Below, piece by piece: positions 6,327-12,502 of a stretch of 15,117 nt of DNA. Source of the stretch: Rubrobacter sp. (lineage in GTDB: Bacteria > Actinomycetota > Rubrobacteria > Rubrobacterales > Rubrobacteraceae); assembly GCA_013817025.1 (NCBI GenBank), contig JACDDK010000009.1, positions 431-15,547 on the forward strand, given 5' to 3'. Every line of letters begins with the position of its first letter. Position 1 is the stretch's first letter. The notes below the pieces were generated by a model that was given only the letters and a program-made list of their open reading frames with translations, did no database searches and was not told the DNA's origin. Made by a program: the position numbers and the translations under genes.

Positions 6327-8339
6327 TTACGCTTTCGGCTTCAGGTGCTCGGAGATGAGGCCGGCGTAGACTTCCGCGCCTTCGGGGCGGAGGTGGATGC
6401 CATCGTCCCAGAAGAGTTCGGGGCGCGCCGCGCTGGCGGCGTACCAGTCGACGAGGACGGCGTTCGGGTACTCGCGGGTGCCTTCGGCCAGTACCTCGTT
6501 GTTGGGTTGTTCCCAGGTGCGTGGCACTTTGACGTTCACGAACACGGCGCGCCTGCCGTCGAGTATCTCCATCATCTCTTCGAACTCGGCGGCGCTAAAA
6601 GGACCGTTCTCGCCGACGTGGATGATCACGGTGTCGCCCAACTCCCCGGCGGCGCTCCTAGAACGCAGGATCTCGATGGCGTCCCCCGGATACAGACCGA
6701 CCGCCGCGTCCATAATCTCCAAACTCTCGACTTCCCTCTCCAAAGAATCCGCCGCCCCCAGCATCACCGAATCCCCAACAGCCGTAACCCGACCCACGGG
6801 CTCGTTGGAGACTTCGACTCCAGAAGCCGGTTCTTTTTCCTTCTCGGGTTTATCGACCGTGTTGTTATCGCCCGATGCTTTCTTCTTCGGTTTGTCTTTC
6901 GTATCCGGATCAGTTACGTCTTTCGGCGGTTTGTCCGTTGGTACCGGGATTTTTGGCTCCGTTGTTTCGGTGGAATTTTTGTCGGAGAGGTTGGTGTGGA
7001 TGGCTTTCTTGGCTAGATAGACGGGGTTCTCTGGCTGTTCGGCTCGCACAACGGCGGTGCCGAGCGATGAGGAGATCGCCACGATGGCGATGGCGGCGGT
7101 GGCCCAGCCGGCATTCAATCGGCGGCGGCGATGACGTGGGGCGTTACGCCAGGCACGCCACTTGCGGCCCAGGGAGCCGCGACGAATCGGGGTCTCCACC
7201 AGGCGGTAGGAGAGGTCGGCGAGTACCAGCGTCGCGGCCAGCCTCAACGCCAGAAGTTGCGGCCCGTCGAACGGCACGTCGAGTTGTGGTCGGGTTACGG
7301 TGTAGATTGGCCAGTGCCACAAGTAGATGCCGTAGGAGCGAACCCCGATCCAACGCAGGACGCTAAGATCCATGAGCCCCGTATGAGTGCGCGGATGAAC
7401 GAGGGCCGTGATCAGGACCGCCGTAACCAACCCCACCACCGCGAACCCTCCGCGATAAAGAAACGACCCGTACTCGTTCAGCGTGAAGCAGAGATAAACG
7501 AGCCCGCCGAGCGCCACAAGACCGGCCACGTCCAGCATCAGCGGCGCGGCCCAACCCCACTTGCGCCTGAGCCGTCCCGTCCGGCGGTCCCGCCGCGAGA
7601 GCCTGCGCTGAACGGCCTCCGTCGCCCGGTTCTCCTCCTTGCCCGGCACCCAAAGACAGGCGAGCGCCGCCCCGATGAGCAACCCGGCCGCCCGCGTGTC
7701 CGTACCGTAGTACAGCCGCGAGGGGTCCACGTCCGGCGTGTACAAATTCGCCATAAGCACCGTCGAACCAACAGCTCCGGCGACCGCCGCGAACAACAAC
7801 CCCCGCCGCCCGAACACGGCCAGAGCGACCGCCGAGATCACGGGCCAGACCAGATAAAATTGCTCCTCGACCGCCAGGGACCACAGGTGAGTGAGCAACG
7901 ACGGACGCCCCACAGCCTCGAAGTAGGACTCCTGACCAGCCACCAAATACCAGTTCGTCGCGTACCCGAACGCCGCCAGAGCGTCCCAGCGCAGCCCCGC
8001 CACCTCTTCCGGCAGGAACAACACCGCGAACACCAGCGATGCAATAATCACCAAAAATACTGCTGGCAACAGCCGCCGCGCCCGCCGCATCCAGAACCCT
8101 AGAATGTCGATCCCGCCACGCTCGCGCCATTCCGTCAACAAGAGCGCCGTAATGAGATAGCCGCTTATAACGAAGAAAACCTCGACCCCGAGGAACCCGC
8201 CCGGCAACCAGCCCGCGTTCGCGTGGTACACGAGCACCGCCGCCACCGCGAGCGCGCGCAAACCATCGAGGCCGGAGAGATAGCGTAGCCGCGTTCCCCC
8301 CGCCTCCGGCACGTCATTACCGGCCACCGAAGCACCCAT
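6327..8339 (-). CDS. Membrane acyltransferase (acyltransferase-3/OafA-OatA type) with C-terminal SGNH domain
   Basis: The 670-residue two-part enzyme moves acyl (usually acetyl) groups from the cytosol to cell-surface sugars such as peptidoglycan or polysaccharide. The N-terminal part (about 18-430) is the acyltransferase-3 membrane domain of roughly ten segments, beginning YLSGLDGLRALAVAAVLVYH with catalytic H39, then FFVISGYLIT and FWMRRARRLLPA. A Lys/Thr/Pro-rich linker (about 432-506) leads to an extracytoplasmic SGNH hydrolase-like domain: GDS at 522-524, HVGENG around 574-579, and DGIH with D646 and H649. This is the OatA-like layout; the target sugar cannot be told. ATG 8339 has no clear ribosome site. 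The gene is monocistronic, and its leader contains alternative hairpins. Confidence 0.92.
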   Translation of the reverse strand: MGASVAGNDVPEAGGTRLRYLSGLDGLRALAVAAVLVYHANAGWLPGGFLGVEVFFVISGYLITALLLTEWRERGGIDILGFWMRRARRLLPAVFLVIIASLVFAVLFLPEEVAGLRWDALAAFGYATNWYLVAGQESYFEAVGRPSLLTHLWSLAVEEQFYLVWPVISAVALAVFGRRGLLFAAVAGAVGSTVLMANLYTPDVDPSRLYYGTDTRAAGLLIGAALACLWVPGKEENRATEAVQRRLSRRDRRTGRLRRKWGWAAPLMLDVAGLVALGGLVYLCFTLNEYGSFLYRGGFAVVGLVTAVLITALVHPRTHTGLMDLSVLRWIGVRSYGIYLWHWPIYTVTRPQLDVPFDGPQLLALRLAATLVLADLSYRLVETPIRRGSLGRKWRAWRNAPRHRRRRLNAGWATAAIAIVAISSSLGTAVVRAEQPENPVYLAKKAIHTNLSDKNSTETTEPKIPVPTDKPPKDVTDPDTKDKPKKKASGDNNTVDKPEKEKEPASGVEVSNEPVGRVTAVGDSVMLGAADSLEREVESLEIMDAAVGLYPGDAIEILRSRSAAGELGDTVIIHVGENGPFSAAEFEEMMEILDGRRAVFVNVKVPRTWEQPNNEVLAEGTREYPNAVLVDWYAASAARPELFWDDGIHLRPEGAEVYAGLISEHLKPKA

Positions 8340-8417
8340 CGGAGGGCGTTCTTCGGCAGCGCGAAGCCTGTCCTGAAGCGTAGATTTGATTGTCCCCCCT
8401 CACTAGACCCGTTCGGA

Positions 8418-8446
8418 CCTATATGAGAATGGCTATATTAACCCAA
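8418..8446 (-). promoter_or_regulatory. Putative promoter of the acyltransferase gene
   Basis: On the minus strand TTGGGT (8446 to 8441) and TATAGG (8423 to 8418) are 17 bp apart. This would give a leader of about 70 nt. An alternative -10 box, TAATAT, overlaps the spacer. A GGCTAT/ATAGCC inverted repeat (8431-8436 and 8461-8466) brackets the -35 box. Confidence 0.4.
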
Positions 8447-8484
8447 GATGACGCAGGTGAATAGCCGTGCTTCGTTCGGGGGAC

Positions 8485-8547
8485 GAAAAAAGTTCCTAGC
8501 GGAGTTTCCCATTGGAACTAAGGCTTCGGCACCTTAGCTCCAATGGG
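8485..8547 (-). terminator. Long hairpin with alternative terminator-like hairpin
   Basis: CCCATTGGAACTAAGG (8508-8523) and CCTTAGCTCCAATGGG (8532-8547) form a 16-bp stem with one mismatch and an 8-nt loop. On the minus strand part of this stem can instead pair AGTTCC (8519 to 8514) with GGAACT (8496 to 8491), followed directly by a T-run (complement of A at 8485-8490). The simplest reading is the terminator of the small gene at 8572-8830. Because the two pairings exclude each other, it could also act as an attenuator ahead of the acyltransferase. Confidence 0.5.
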
Positions 8548-8571
8548 TGTTCCGTGTTCTTTCGAGGGTAG

Positions 8572-8830
8572 CTATTTCAGCGTCGGATACTGATGATCCG
8601 ATCCGTGATGGTCCTCTCCGCCGCGATCTTTGATCCGCTCGATCTTCTTATCCGACATGCGTTTGCCGCGATAGACTTTGTAGCTCTCGGGGTGGTTCCT
8701 GCATTTGCTGGCCGGCGCGGCGTCGGCGATGTTCGCGGTACCCGCCAGCAGCGTGGCGGCTAGGAAAGGCGGCTTAACAACCTCGCGCTCGTTCGCCTTC
8801 GGGCAACGGATCCGGTGCCATTGGTTTCAT
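8572..8830 (-). pseudogene. Small exported protein, apparently frameshifted near its N-terminus
   Basis: On the minus strand an open frame ends at TAG 8574-8572 and reads upstream for 84 codons without a usable start. It encodes a signal-peptide-like stretch (KPPFLAATLLAGTANIADA, then APAS) and a charged tail containing KCRNHPESYKVYRGKRMSD and EDHHGSDHQYPTLK. The only ATG codons behind a ribosome site (AGGAG before ATG 8830, and ATG 8821) are in another frame. That frame gives MKPMAPDPLPEGERARG and stops at once. A single shift around 8775-8785 would join the two. It may be a true pseudogene, a recent mutation or a sequencing error. I do not recognise the family. Confidence 0.4.
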
Positions 8831-8935
8831 CTCCTCTCGGGCCTCCTATATCTCATATACAGGTTGAACCATCCCGCTCCCGACCGCATCCACGAAACAA
8901 GCCGTCTTTATCCGGACCACGTTGGCTACTCGGGG

Positions 8936-8962
8936 GTTTCAATCCTCTATGGACCGGGGTAG
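8936..8962 (+). promoter_or_regulatory. SigB-type general-stress promoter of the csbD-like gene
   Basis: GTTTCA (8936-8941) and GGGTAG (8957-8962), 15 bp apart, resemble the GTTT-N13-16-GGGTA pattern of SigB/SigF-family promoters. csbD of Bacillus subtilis is a SigB-controlled gene. The expected transcript start is about 8970, some 30 nt before the ATG. Confidence 0.55.
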
Positions 8963-9000
8963 GATACAAACGTAGCAAAAAGCGGACATCAGGAGGAACG

Positions 9001-9195
9001 ATGAACGACCGCGACCGCGACAAGAGTGGTAAGCAGGACCGTAACGAAGGGGCGATGGACAAGGCCAAAGGCCGTCTGAAAGAGGCCGCCGGCGCTCTGA
9101 CGGGCGACAAGGAGAAGAAGTCCGAGGGCCGCGGCGACCAGCGCAGCGGTACCATGAAGGAGAAGAAGGGCCATCTCAAGGACTTGTTGAAGTAA
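9001..9195 (+). CDS. CsbD-family small stress protein
   Basis: The 64-residue, highly charged protein begins MNDRDRDKSGKQDRNEGAMD. The segment MDKAKGRLKEAAGALTGDKEKKSEGRGDQRSGTMKEKKGHLKDLLK follows the CsbD pattern of amphipathic helices around KGRLKEAAGALTGD. CsbD-like proteins are abundant general-stress proteins of unknown biochemical role. ATG 9001 is fixed by AGGAGG at 8991-8996. The open frame extends further upstream, but that part covers the promoter and is not expected to be translated. A SigB-type promoter precedes it and a perfect terminator follows. Confidence 0.92.
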   Translation: MNDRDRDKSGKQDRNEGAMDKAKGRLKEAAGALTGDKEKKSEGRGDQRSGTMKEKKGHLKDLLK

Positions 9196-9215
9196 CGTCT
9201 CGAAAAACGGTAGTA

Positions 9216-9249
9216 GAAAGGGCCGGGAATTATTCCCGGCCCTTTCTTT
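9216..9249. terminator. Bidirectional terminator between csbD-like and phasin-like genes
   Basis: GAAAGGGCCGGGAA (9216-9229) and TTCCCGGCCCTTTC (9233-9246) form a perfect 14-bp stem with a 3-nt loop. It is followed by TTTG on the plus strand, and the arm ends give CTTTC on the minus strand. It lies between two convergent genes and can serve both. Confidence 0.9.
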
Positions 9250-9270
9250 GTTGCTGCCTGAAAGCCCTGG

Positions 9271-9771
9271 TTACGAGGCGGGCTTCAGCTTGCGGTCGAA
9301 CTGCTCGATGAGAGTCTCGCGGTTCTTGTTCCGCTTCTCGTACTCGCGGACCTTGCGGATCTGCTCCGCAGTCAGAGTATCGATGCTCTTGGTGACCTCA
9401 CCGAGGTTCAACTCATCGTAGTTCGGAATCGGGAAGGCGTCGAGCACCTCGTTCTCCACGACGTGCAGCCCTTCTTTGTAGTAGGAGAGGGGCGCGTACA
9501 GAAAGTCCATGTAAGCGCTGATGGACTCCTCGGCGAGCGTCTGAAAGGCGCCACGCTGGTTCTCGACGCGCTCCACAAGCTCACGAGTCATGTCGCGGTT
9601 GGACTCGGCCTGGTGACGAAGCTCCTTGATCGAACTGTCGGCGATCCCCTGCGCGAACCGCACGTTACGCTCCTGTATCCCCACCGTGTGATCCACGACG
9701 GCCTTGAACGAATCCCGCGTCGTGCTCGCAAGCTTCTCGGCGGTCTTGTTAGCCTTTTGCATGGTAGCCAT
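9271..9771 (-). CDS. Phasin-like coiled-coil protein
   Basis: The 166-residue, almost entirely helical soluble protein reads MATMQKANKTAEKLASTTRD, then a long amphipathic helix rich in E, R and Q. This fits the phasin-like pattern of small proteins coating polyhydroxyalkanoate granules, or other coiled-coil structural proteins. The C-terminal portion (about 120-163, NLGEVTKSIDTLTAEQIRKV followed by REYEKRNKNRETLIEQFDRKL) is a helical hairpin of the LTxEQLxxVRxYExxxKNRxTxL type that recurs in actinobacterial proteins. ATG 9771 is supported by AAGGAG about 9 nt upstream. It has its own near-consensus promoter. No polyhydroxyalkanoate synthesis gene is in the window, so the granule role is an inference. 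Confidence 0.6.
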   Translation of the reverse strand: MATMQKANKTAEKLASTTRDSFKAVVDHTVGIQERNVRFAQGIADSSIKELRHQAESNRDMTRELVERVENQRGAFQTLAEESISAYMDFLYAPLSYYKEGLHVVENEVLDAFPIPNYDELNLGEVTKSIDTLTAEQIRKVREYEKRNKNRETLIEQFDRKLKPAS

Positions 9772-9807
9772 TTAAACGATCTCCTTACTCGATTGCTTCT
9801 AATCAAC

Positions 9808-9842
9808 TATGTGCAGTATACACATATATTCAATACTGTCAA
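9808..9842 (-). promoter_or_regulatory. Strong promoter and overlapping operator of the phasin-like gene
   Basis: On the minus strand TTGACA (9842 to 9837) and TATACT (9820 to 9815) are 16 bp apart, close to the vegetative consensus. The inverted repeat TATGTG-CAGTATA-CACATA (9808-9826) is centred on the -10 box, so a dimeric repressor could cover it. The leader is about 37 nt. Confidence 0.75.
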
Positions 9843-9871
9843 TCTAGAAGGCGAGCCTGCACAAAAAGGGT

Positions 9872-11251
9872 CTACACTGTACGCAGCTTGCTCGGCAAGT
9901 CTCCCGGCGGAAAGAAGTGGTTCTCCTTACCTATTTTTTCTCGGACTAAGAGACCACGGTTTTCCAGGTCTATAAGATCCAAGCGCCCCGTTTCTTGATT
10001 GATGTTGTGGCTAGAACCATGTGACCTGGCAGTATACGAAGCGTCTGGATGTCGCAAGGCATGACCAATCAAGGCGATCTGCCTGCCATTGAATCTAGCC
10101 GAGTTCCTTACGAGCGCCTCGATCTTTTTCACTTCGTCCATTTTGCGCTGTAGATACTCGTTTAGTTCTGCGATGGCGCGCAGGATAACCTTAAGATGGA
10201 AGAGGATAAAATAGGTTAGGTCTCTTTCGTCCGTCTCTACGTAAAGAAACGAACGCGCGTATCTCGCTGGCGCTTTGGCTAGGATATTGGAGATGGTCAG
10301 GTACTCCACCAGCCAGTAATTTTGTCTCAGCATGGACCAGTAAAACAAGGCGCGTGCCGTCCTACCGTTGCCGTCTGCAAAGGGATGATCATACGCCAAC
10401 CAAAAGTGGAGAACGATGGCCCGGATAACTGGATGTAAAAAGCCTTCCGGCTCTTCGCCGTTAGCGAATTTGCACATGGCTTCCATACGCTGGGGAAGTT
10501 GCTCTGCGGGTGGAGGGGTATGCAACTTCAGCGCGTGTTTATCCCGTGTCCAGAGGACTTCGACACGGGTATCTTGCGGTGTTTGCAGCCTGCCAGCGTC
10601 CTTCGGATCGTCAAGCGTCCCATCGGTAACCATTCGGTGTAGTTCACAGATCAAGTCGGGCGAGAGTTCTTCGTGCTGCAAGCTGTGTATGCGCCGCATA
10701 GCGACATAGTTGTTTAGGATCATCCGTTCGCTCTTGGTTCGCGGCTGTCTGCCAGACCGGATCATGTCTTTGGCAACCTTTCGGGAAGTACTGGCTCCCT
10801 CCAATTGACTTGAGGTGATTGCTTCTTCTATCAATGAGTTCACCAAATAGCGGTTGCGCGTGGAAGTGTTAGTTACGACCTCACTCGATGAAATTTGTCC
10901 ACTAGCCAGTTGATCAATTTTGTGTGTGCCCTCTAGTGCAGCGTCGGGCACGGCGTAAGTGAAATACAGTCTCTCGGCATCTGTCAAAGGAAGATTATGC
11001 GCCATATTGCTGCGAGCCATTTTGATCGCAAACCACCAGTGTTCGTGACTCAAACCTTCCGGAGGTTCAAGGTAGCGGAGCTTATCCCAATGGCGGTATT
11101 GACCGTTCTGCGTAGGCTTAAAAGCTACGTCAAAGGCTCGGGCTAGGTTCCTGAGGCTCCGTCCATGCGACAGCTCGTCGCGCAATATATCGAGTTTGGG
11201 AGGCGTTTGTGGTAACTGCATACTCTCCTCACTTGGATACGTCAACGACAT
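9872..11251 (-). CDS. Fic-domain protein 1 (AMPylase-type, N-terminal autoinhibitory helix)
   Basis: The 459-residue product begins MSLTYPSEESMQLPQTPPKL. Fic proteins usually transfer AMP from ATP to a target protein. The catalytic motif HPFADGNGR (289-297) is intact with its histidine. Upstream, SSQLEG (147-152) matches the inhibitory (S/T)xxxE(G/N) helix, which blocks the ATP site and makes this a class II, self-restrained Fic. The first 140 residues do not match the usual Fic N-terminal domain I know, and the last 70 look like a winged helix (NGRQIALIGHAL ... LENRGLLVREKIGKENHFF). ATG 11251 is chosen because GGAGGAG lies upstream; TTG 11281 lies within the hairpin loop and ATG 11221 is an alternative. 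GC content is lower than in the flanking housekeeping genes, suggesting transfer. A decayed IS end lies 58 bp upstream. Confidence 0.9.
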   Translation of the reverse strand: MSLTYPSEESMQLPQTPPKLDILRDELSHGRSLRNLARAFDVAFKPTQNGQYRHWDKLRYLEPPEGLSHEHWWFAIKMARSNMAHNLPLTDAERLYFTYAVPDAALEGTHKIDQLASGQISSSEVVTNTSTRNRYLVNSLIEEAITSSQLEGASTSRKVAKDMIRSGRQPRTKSERMILNNYVAMRRIHSLQHEELSPDLICELHRMVTDGTLDDPKDAGRLQTPQDTRVEVLWTRDKHALKLHTPPPAEQLPQRMEAMCKFANGEEPEGFLHPVIRAIVLHFWLAYDHPFADGNGRTARALFYWSMLRQNYWLVEYLTISNILAKAPARYARSFLYVETDERDLTYFILFHLKVILRAIAELNEYLQRKMDEVKKIEALVRNSARFNGRQIALIGHALRHPDASYTARSHGSSHNINQETGRLDLIDLENRGLLVREKIGKENHFFPPGDLPSKLRTV

Positions 11252-11255
11252 TCTA

Positions 11256-11298
11256 CCAAATCTCCTCCAAACTTTGTGCAAATTTGGAGGAGATTTGG
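11256..11298 (-). promoter_or_regulatory. Perfect 16-bp hairpin burying the ribosome site of fic 1
   Basis: CCAAATCTCCTCCAAA (11256-11271) and TTTGGAGGAGATTTGG (11283-11298) are perfect inverted copies around an 11-nt loop. In the fic mRNA the GGAGGAG ribosome site is in the 3' arm, paired with CTCCTCC, 5 nt before ATG 11251. A second partial copy of TTTGGAGGA follows at 11294-11302. It could be an RNA switch or a DNA operator. Confidence 0.7.
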
Positions 11299-11308
11299 AG
11301 GAAACTTG

Positions 11309-12284
11309 TGCGTGCAGTTAATTACTTAGAACCTAGGCTCAATGCCCAAATCGTGCATCGCCCGAATCAGGACGCAAATGTTGTGGCAGAGTACTTTGCA
11401 AAGAACCTCGTTTACCTGCCCATCTCGCTCTTGCTCCGAACCGAATCTCCGAACTTGCCCTTGACCATAGAGAACACGGATTCGACGTTGGAGCGCTTGT
11501 GGTAGTGCTCTAGGAAAGTCTCACGGTTGAACATGAAGTAGTGATACATCTTCGTCCAGGCGAAATCTTCTATCCTTGCTATGTTGCTGGACTTGAACGG
11601 TATGAACGGCGTTCCTCCCAACCGCTCTACGGCATCCGCGTTCTTGTGGCTGAGATACGCTTTGTCTGCGGATACTTCCGAGATGGCGAAATTCTCTGCG
11701 GTCTGCTTGAGCAGGGGAACGAAGAAGTAGCCATCGTGAACGGTAGAACCGCTGATGTCCACTCCGGTGACGATGTTGGTCCTAACACCACAGATCAAGT
11801 GAGCCTTGAACCATTCGCGCTTGTGCGTTGCCTTCCCGTATTTCTTGTCATACCAACGCACGAAGCGGCTAGTGCTGAAACCGGAAGCGTCCACCGCAAA
11901 GTCTGTCTCGACCGCCTTTGGCGGAAGGCTACTCACAGAGACGAGATCCTTGAAGATGTTGGTCAGAGCGGGGTCTGCCAGATAGCGGCTCACGGAGTTG
12001 AAGTGCGGCGTGCTATCTATGTAACCGTCCGCGTAAGCGTCTCTGAGGTCGCTGGTGAACCGTCTGGACGAGAAAAGCCTACATACACCTTGTAAGCGGC
12101 TGCGAAGACCATATCCGAAAGCGGCAAGCGTGGCCTACCCATACCCTGCTCCGGTTGCTCGATGGTTCGGCACAGATCGGAGAGTAGAGCCACGAAGCGA
12201 GTCTTTTCTTCGCTTTGCGCGGCGTTGTAGGTGGTCCAATTGGTGCTCTCTATCATGCCGTAATTATACTTAACCGGTCACGCA
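11309..12284 (-). mobile_element. Decayed insertion sequence (about 976 bp) with DDE transposase
   Basis: The transposase remnant is bounded by imperfect terminal inverted repeats: TGCGTGCAGTTAATTAC from 11309 inward and, on the opposite strand, TGCGTGACCGGTTAAG from 12284 inward, both continuing to a TTAC. I see no matching target duplication outside these ends (CTTG left, TTTC right). The lack of duplication and two frameshifts point to an old, immobile copy. Ends are approximate. Confidence 0.6.
11326..12256 (-). pseudogene. DDE transposase, broken by two frameshifts
   Basis: The protein can be assembled from three frames. The first (12256 to about 12070) gives MIESTNWTTYNAAQSEEKTR up to KVYVGFS. 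The second (to 11412) starts SRRFTSDLRDAYADGYIDST and contains VDASGFSTSRFVRWYD (first Asp), VSADKAYLS (second Asp) and SNVESVFSMVKGKFGDSVRS (Glu). The third (to TAA 11328-11326) gives QVNEVLCKVLCHNICVLIRA and MHDLGIEPRF. The first break is near 12065 (CG excess in TTTTCTCGTCC). The second is near 11415, where a GGG run seems to have lost one G. It belongs to the IS4/IS5 group of DDE transposases; I do not assign a finer family. All three catalytic residues survive, but no intact product can be made. Confidence 0.85.
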
Positions 12285-12290
12285 TTTCAA
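12263..12290 (-). promoter_or_regulatory. Junction promoter of the transposase (TTGAAA - 16 bp - TATAAT)
   Basis: On the minus strand the -35 box TTGAAA (12290 to 12285) lies just outside the IS end, and the -10 box TATAAT (12268 to 12263) lies inside it. The transposase ATG (12256) is only 6 nt after the -10 box, so the message would be nearly leaderless. Transcripts from here could run through the broken transposase into fic 1. Confidence 0.6.
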
Positions 12291-12353
12291 CAGTAAAAGC
12301 GCTTATATATAGGGAATGCTCAAGATACGAATGATGTATACTCCAATCGACGG

Positions 12354-12426
12354 AGGGCCGGGCGGGAATCGAACCCGCAAACAAATCCCTGCCAGGAATA
12401 GACCTTTACCAATCGGTCACCGGCCC
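12354..12426 (-). tRNA. tRNA-like gene with apparent GGC anticodon, atypical
   Basis: The minus strand folds as a tRNA of 73 nt. The acceptor GGGCCGG pairs with CCGGCCC at all 7 positions. The D arm is GACC/GGTC around GATTGGTAAA, and the T arm is GCGGG-TTCGATT-CCCGC. The anticodon loop CTGGCAG has U33 and reads GGC (alanine). Oddities are a weak anticodon stem (C-G, U-G, U-A, A-U, then U-U mismatch), no G3-U70 pair as alanine tRNAs require, and no encoded CCA (TCCG follows). It may be a degenerate or horizontally acquired tRNA, so the amino-acid identity is uncertain. Confidence 0.55.
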
Positions 12427-12434
12427 CCGCAAAG

Positions 12435-12468
12435 AACTAGGGGAGCGAAGATTTGCTCCCCTTTAGTT
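12435..12468 (-). terminator. Hairpin after fic 2, probable terminator
   Basis: GGGGAGC (12440-12446) pairs with GCTCCCC (12455-12461), extended by AACTA (12435-12439) with TAGTT (12464-12468) across a 2-nt bulge, giving a 12-bp stem with an 8-nt loop. It lies 35 nt after the fic 2 stop and 9 nt before the tRNA-like gene, so it separates the two. The T-tract is poor (TTCTTTG). Confidence 0.6.
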
Positions 12469-12502
12469 CACTCTGTTGGCGGCGGCCCCCGGCATTCAGT
12501 CA

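Noticed and set aside
6800..7020. T-rich, biased stretch as a non-coding or foreign segment
   Set aside because: It encodes the Lys/Thr/Pro linker of the acyltransferase in frame; the base bias follows from the amino-acid composition.
7131..8102. Plus-strand 323-residue open frame
   Set aside because: Antisense to the acyltransferase; composition is Arg/Pro/Gln/His-rich as expected for the reverse of a GC-rich membrane protein gene.
8815..9000. Upstream extension of the csbD-like frame
   Set aside because: The extension covers the SigB-type promoter, while AGGAGG fixes the start at 9001.
11412..11420. Programmed -1 frameshift for the transposase
   Set aside because: No slippery heptamer is present at the break (ATGGGCAGG), and a second unrelated frameshift near 12065 already disables the gene; decay is simpler.
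11209..11505. Plus-strand 98-residue open frame across the fic 1/IS junction
   Set aside because: It spans the hairpin and the IS end, and is antisense to both fic 1 and the transposase remnant.
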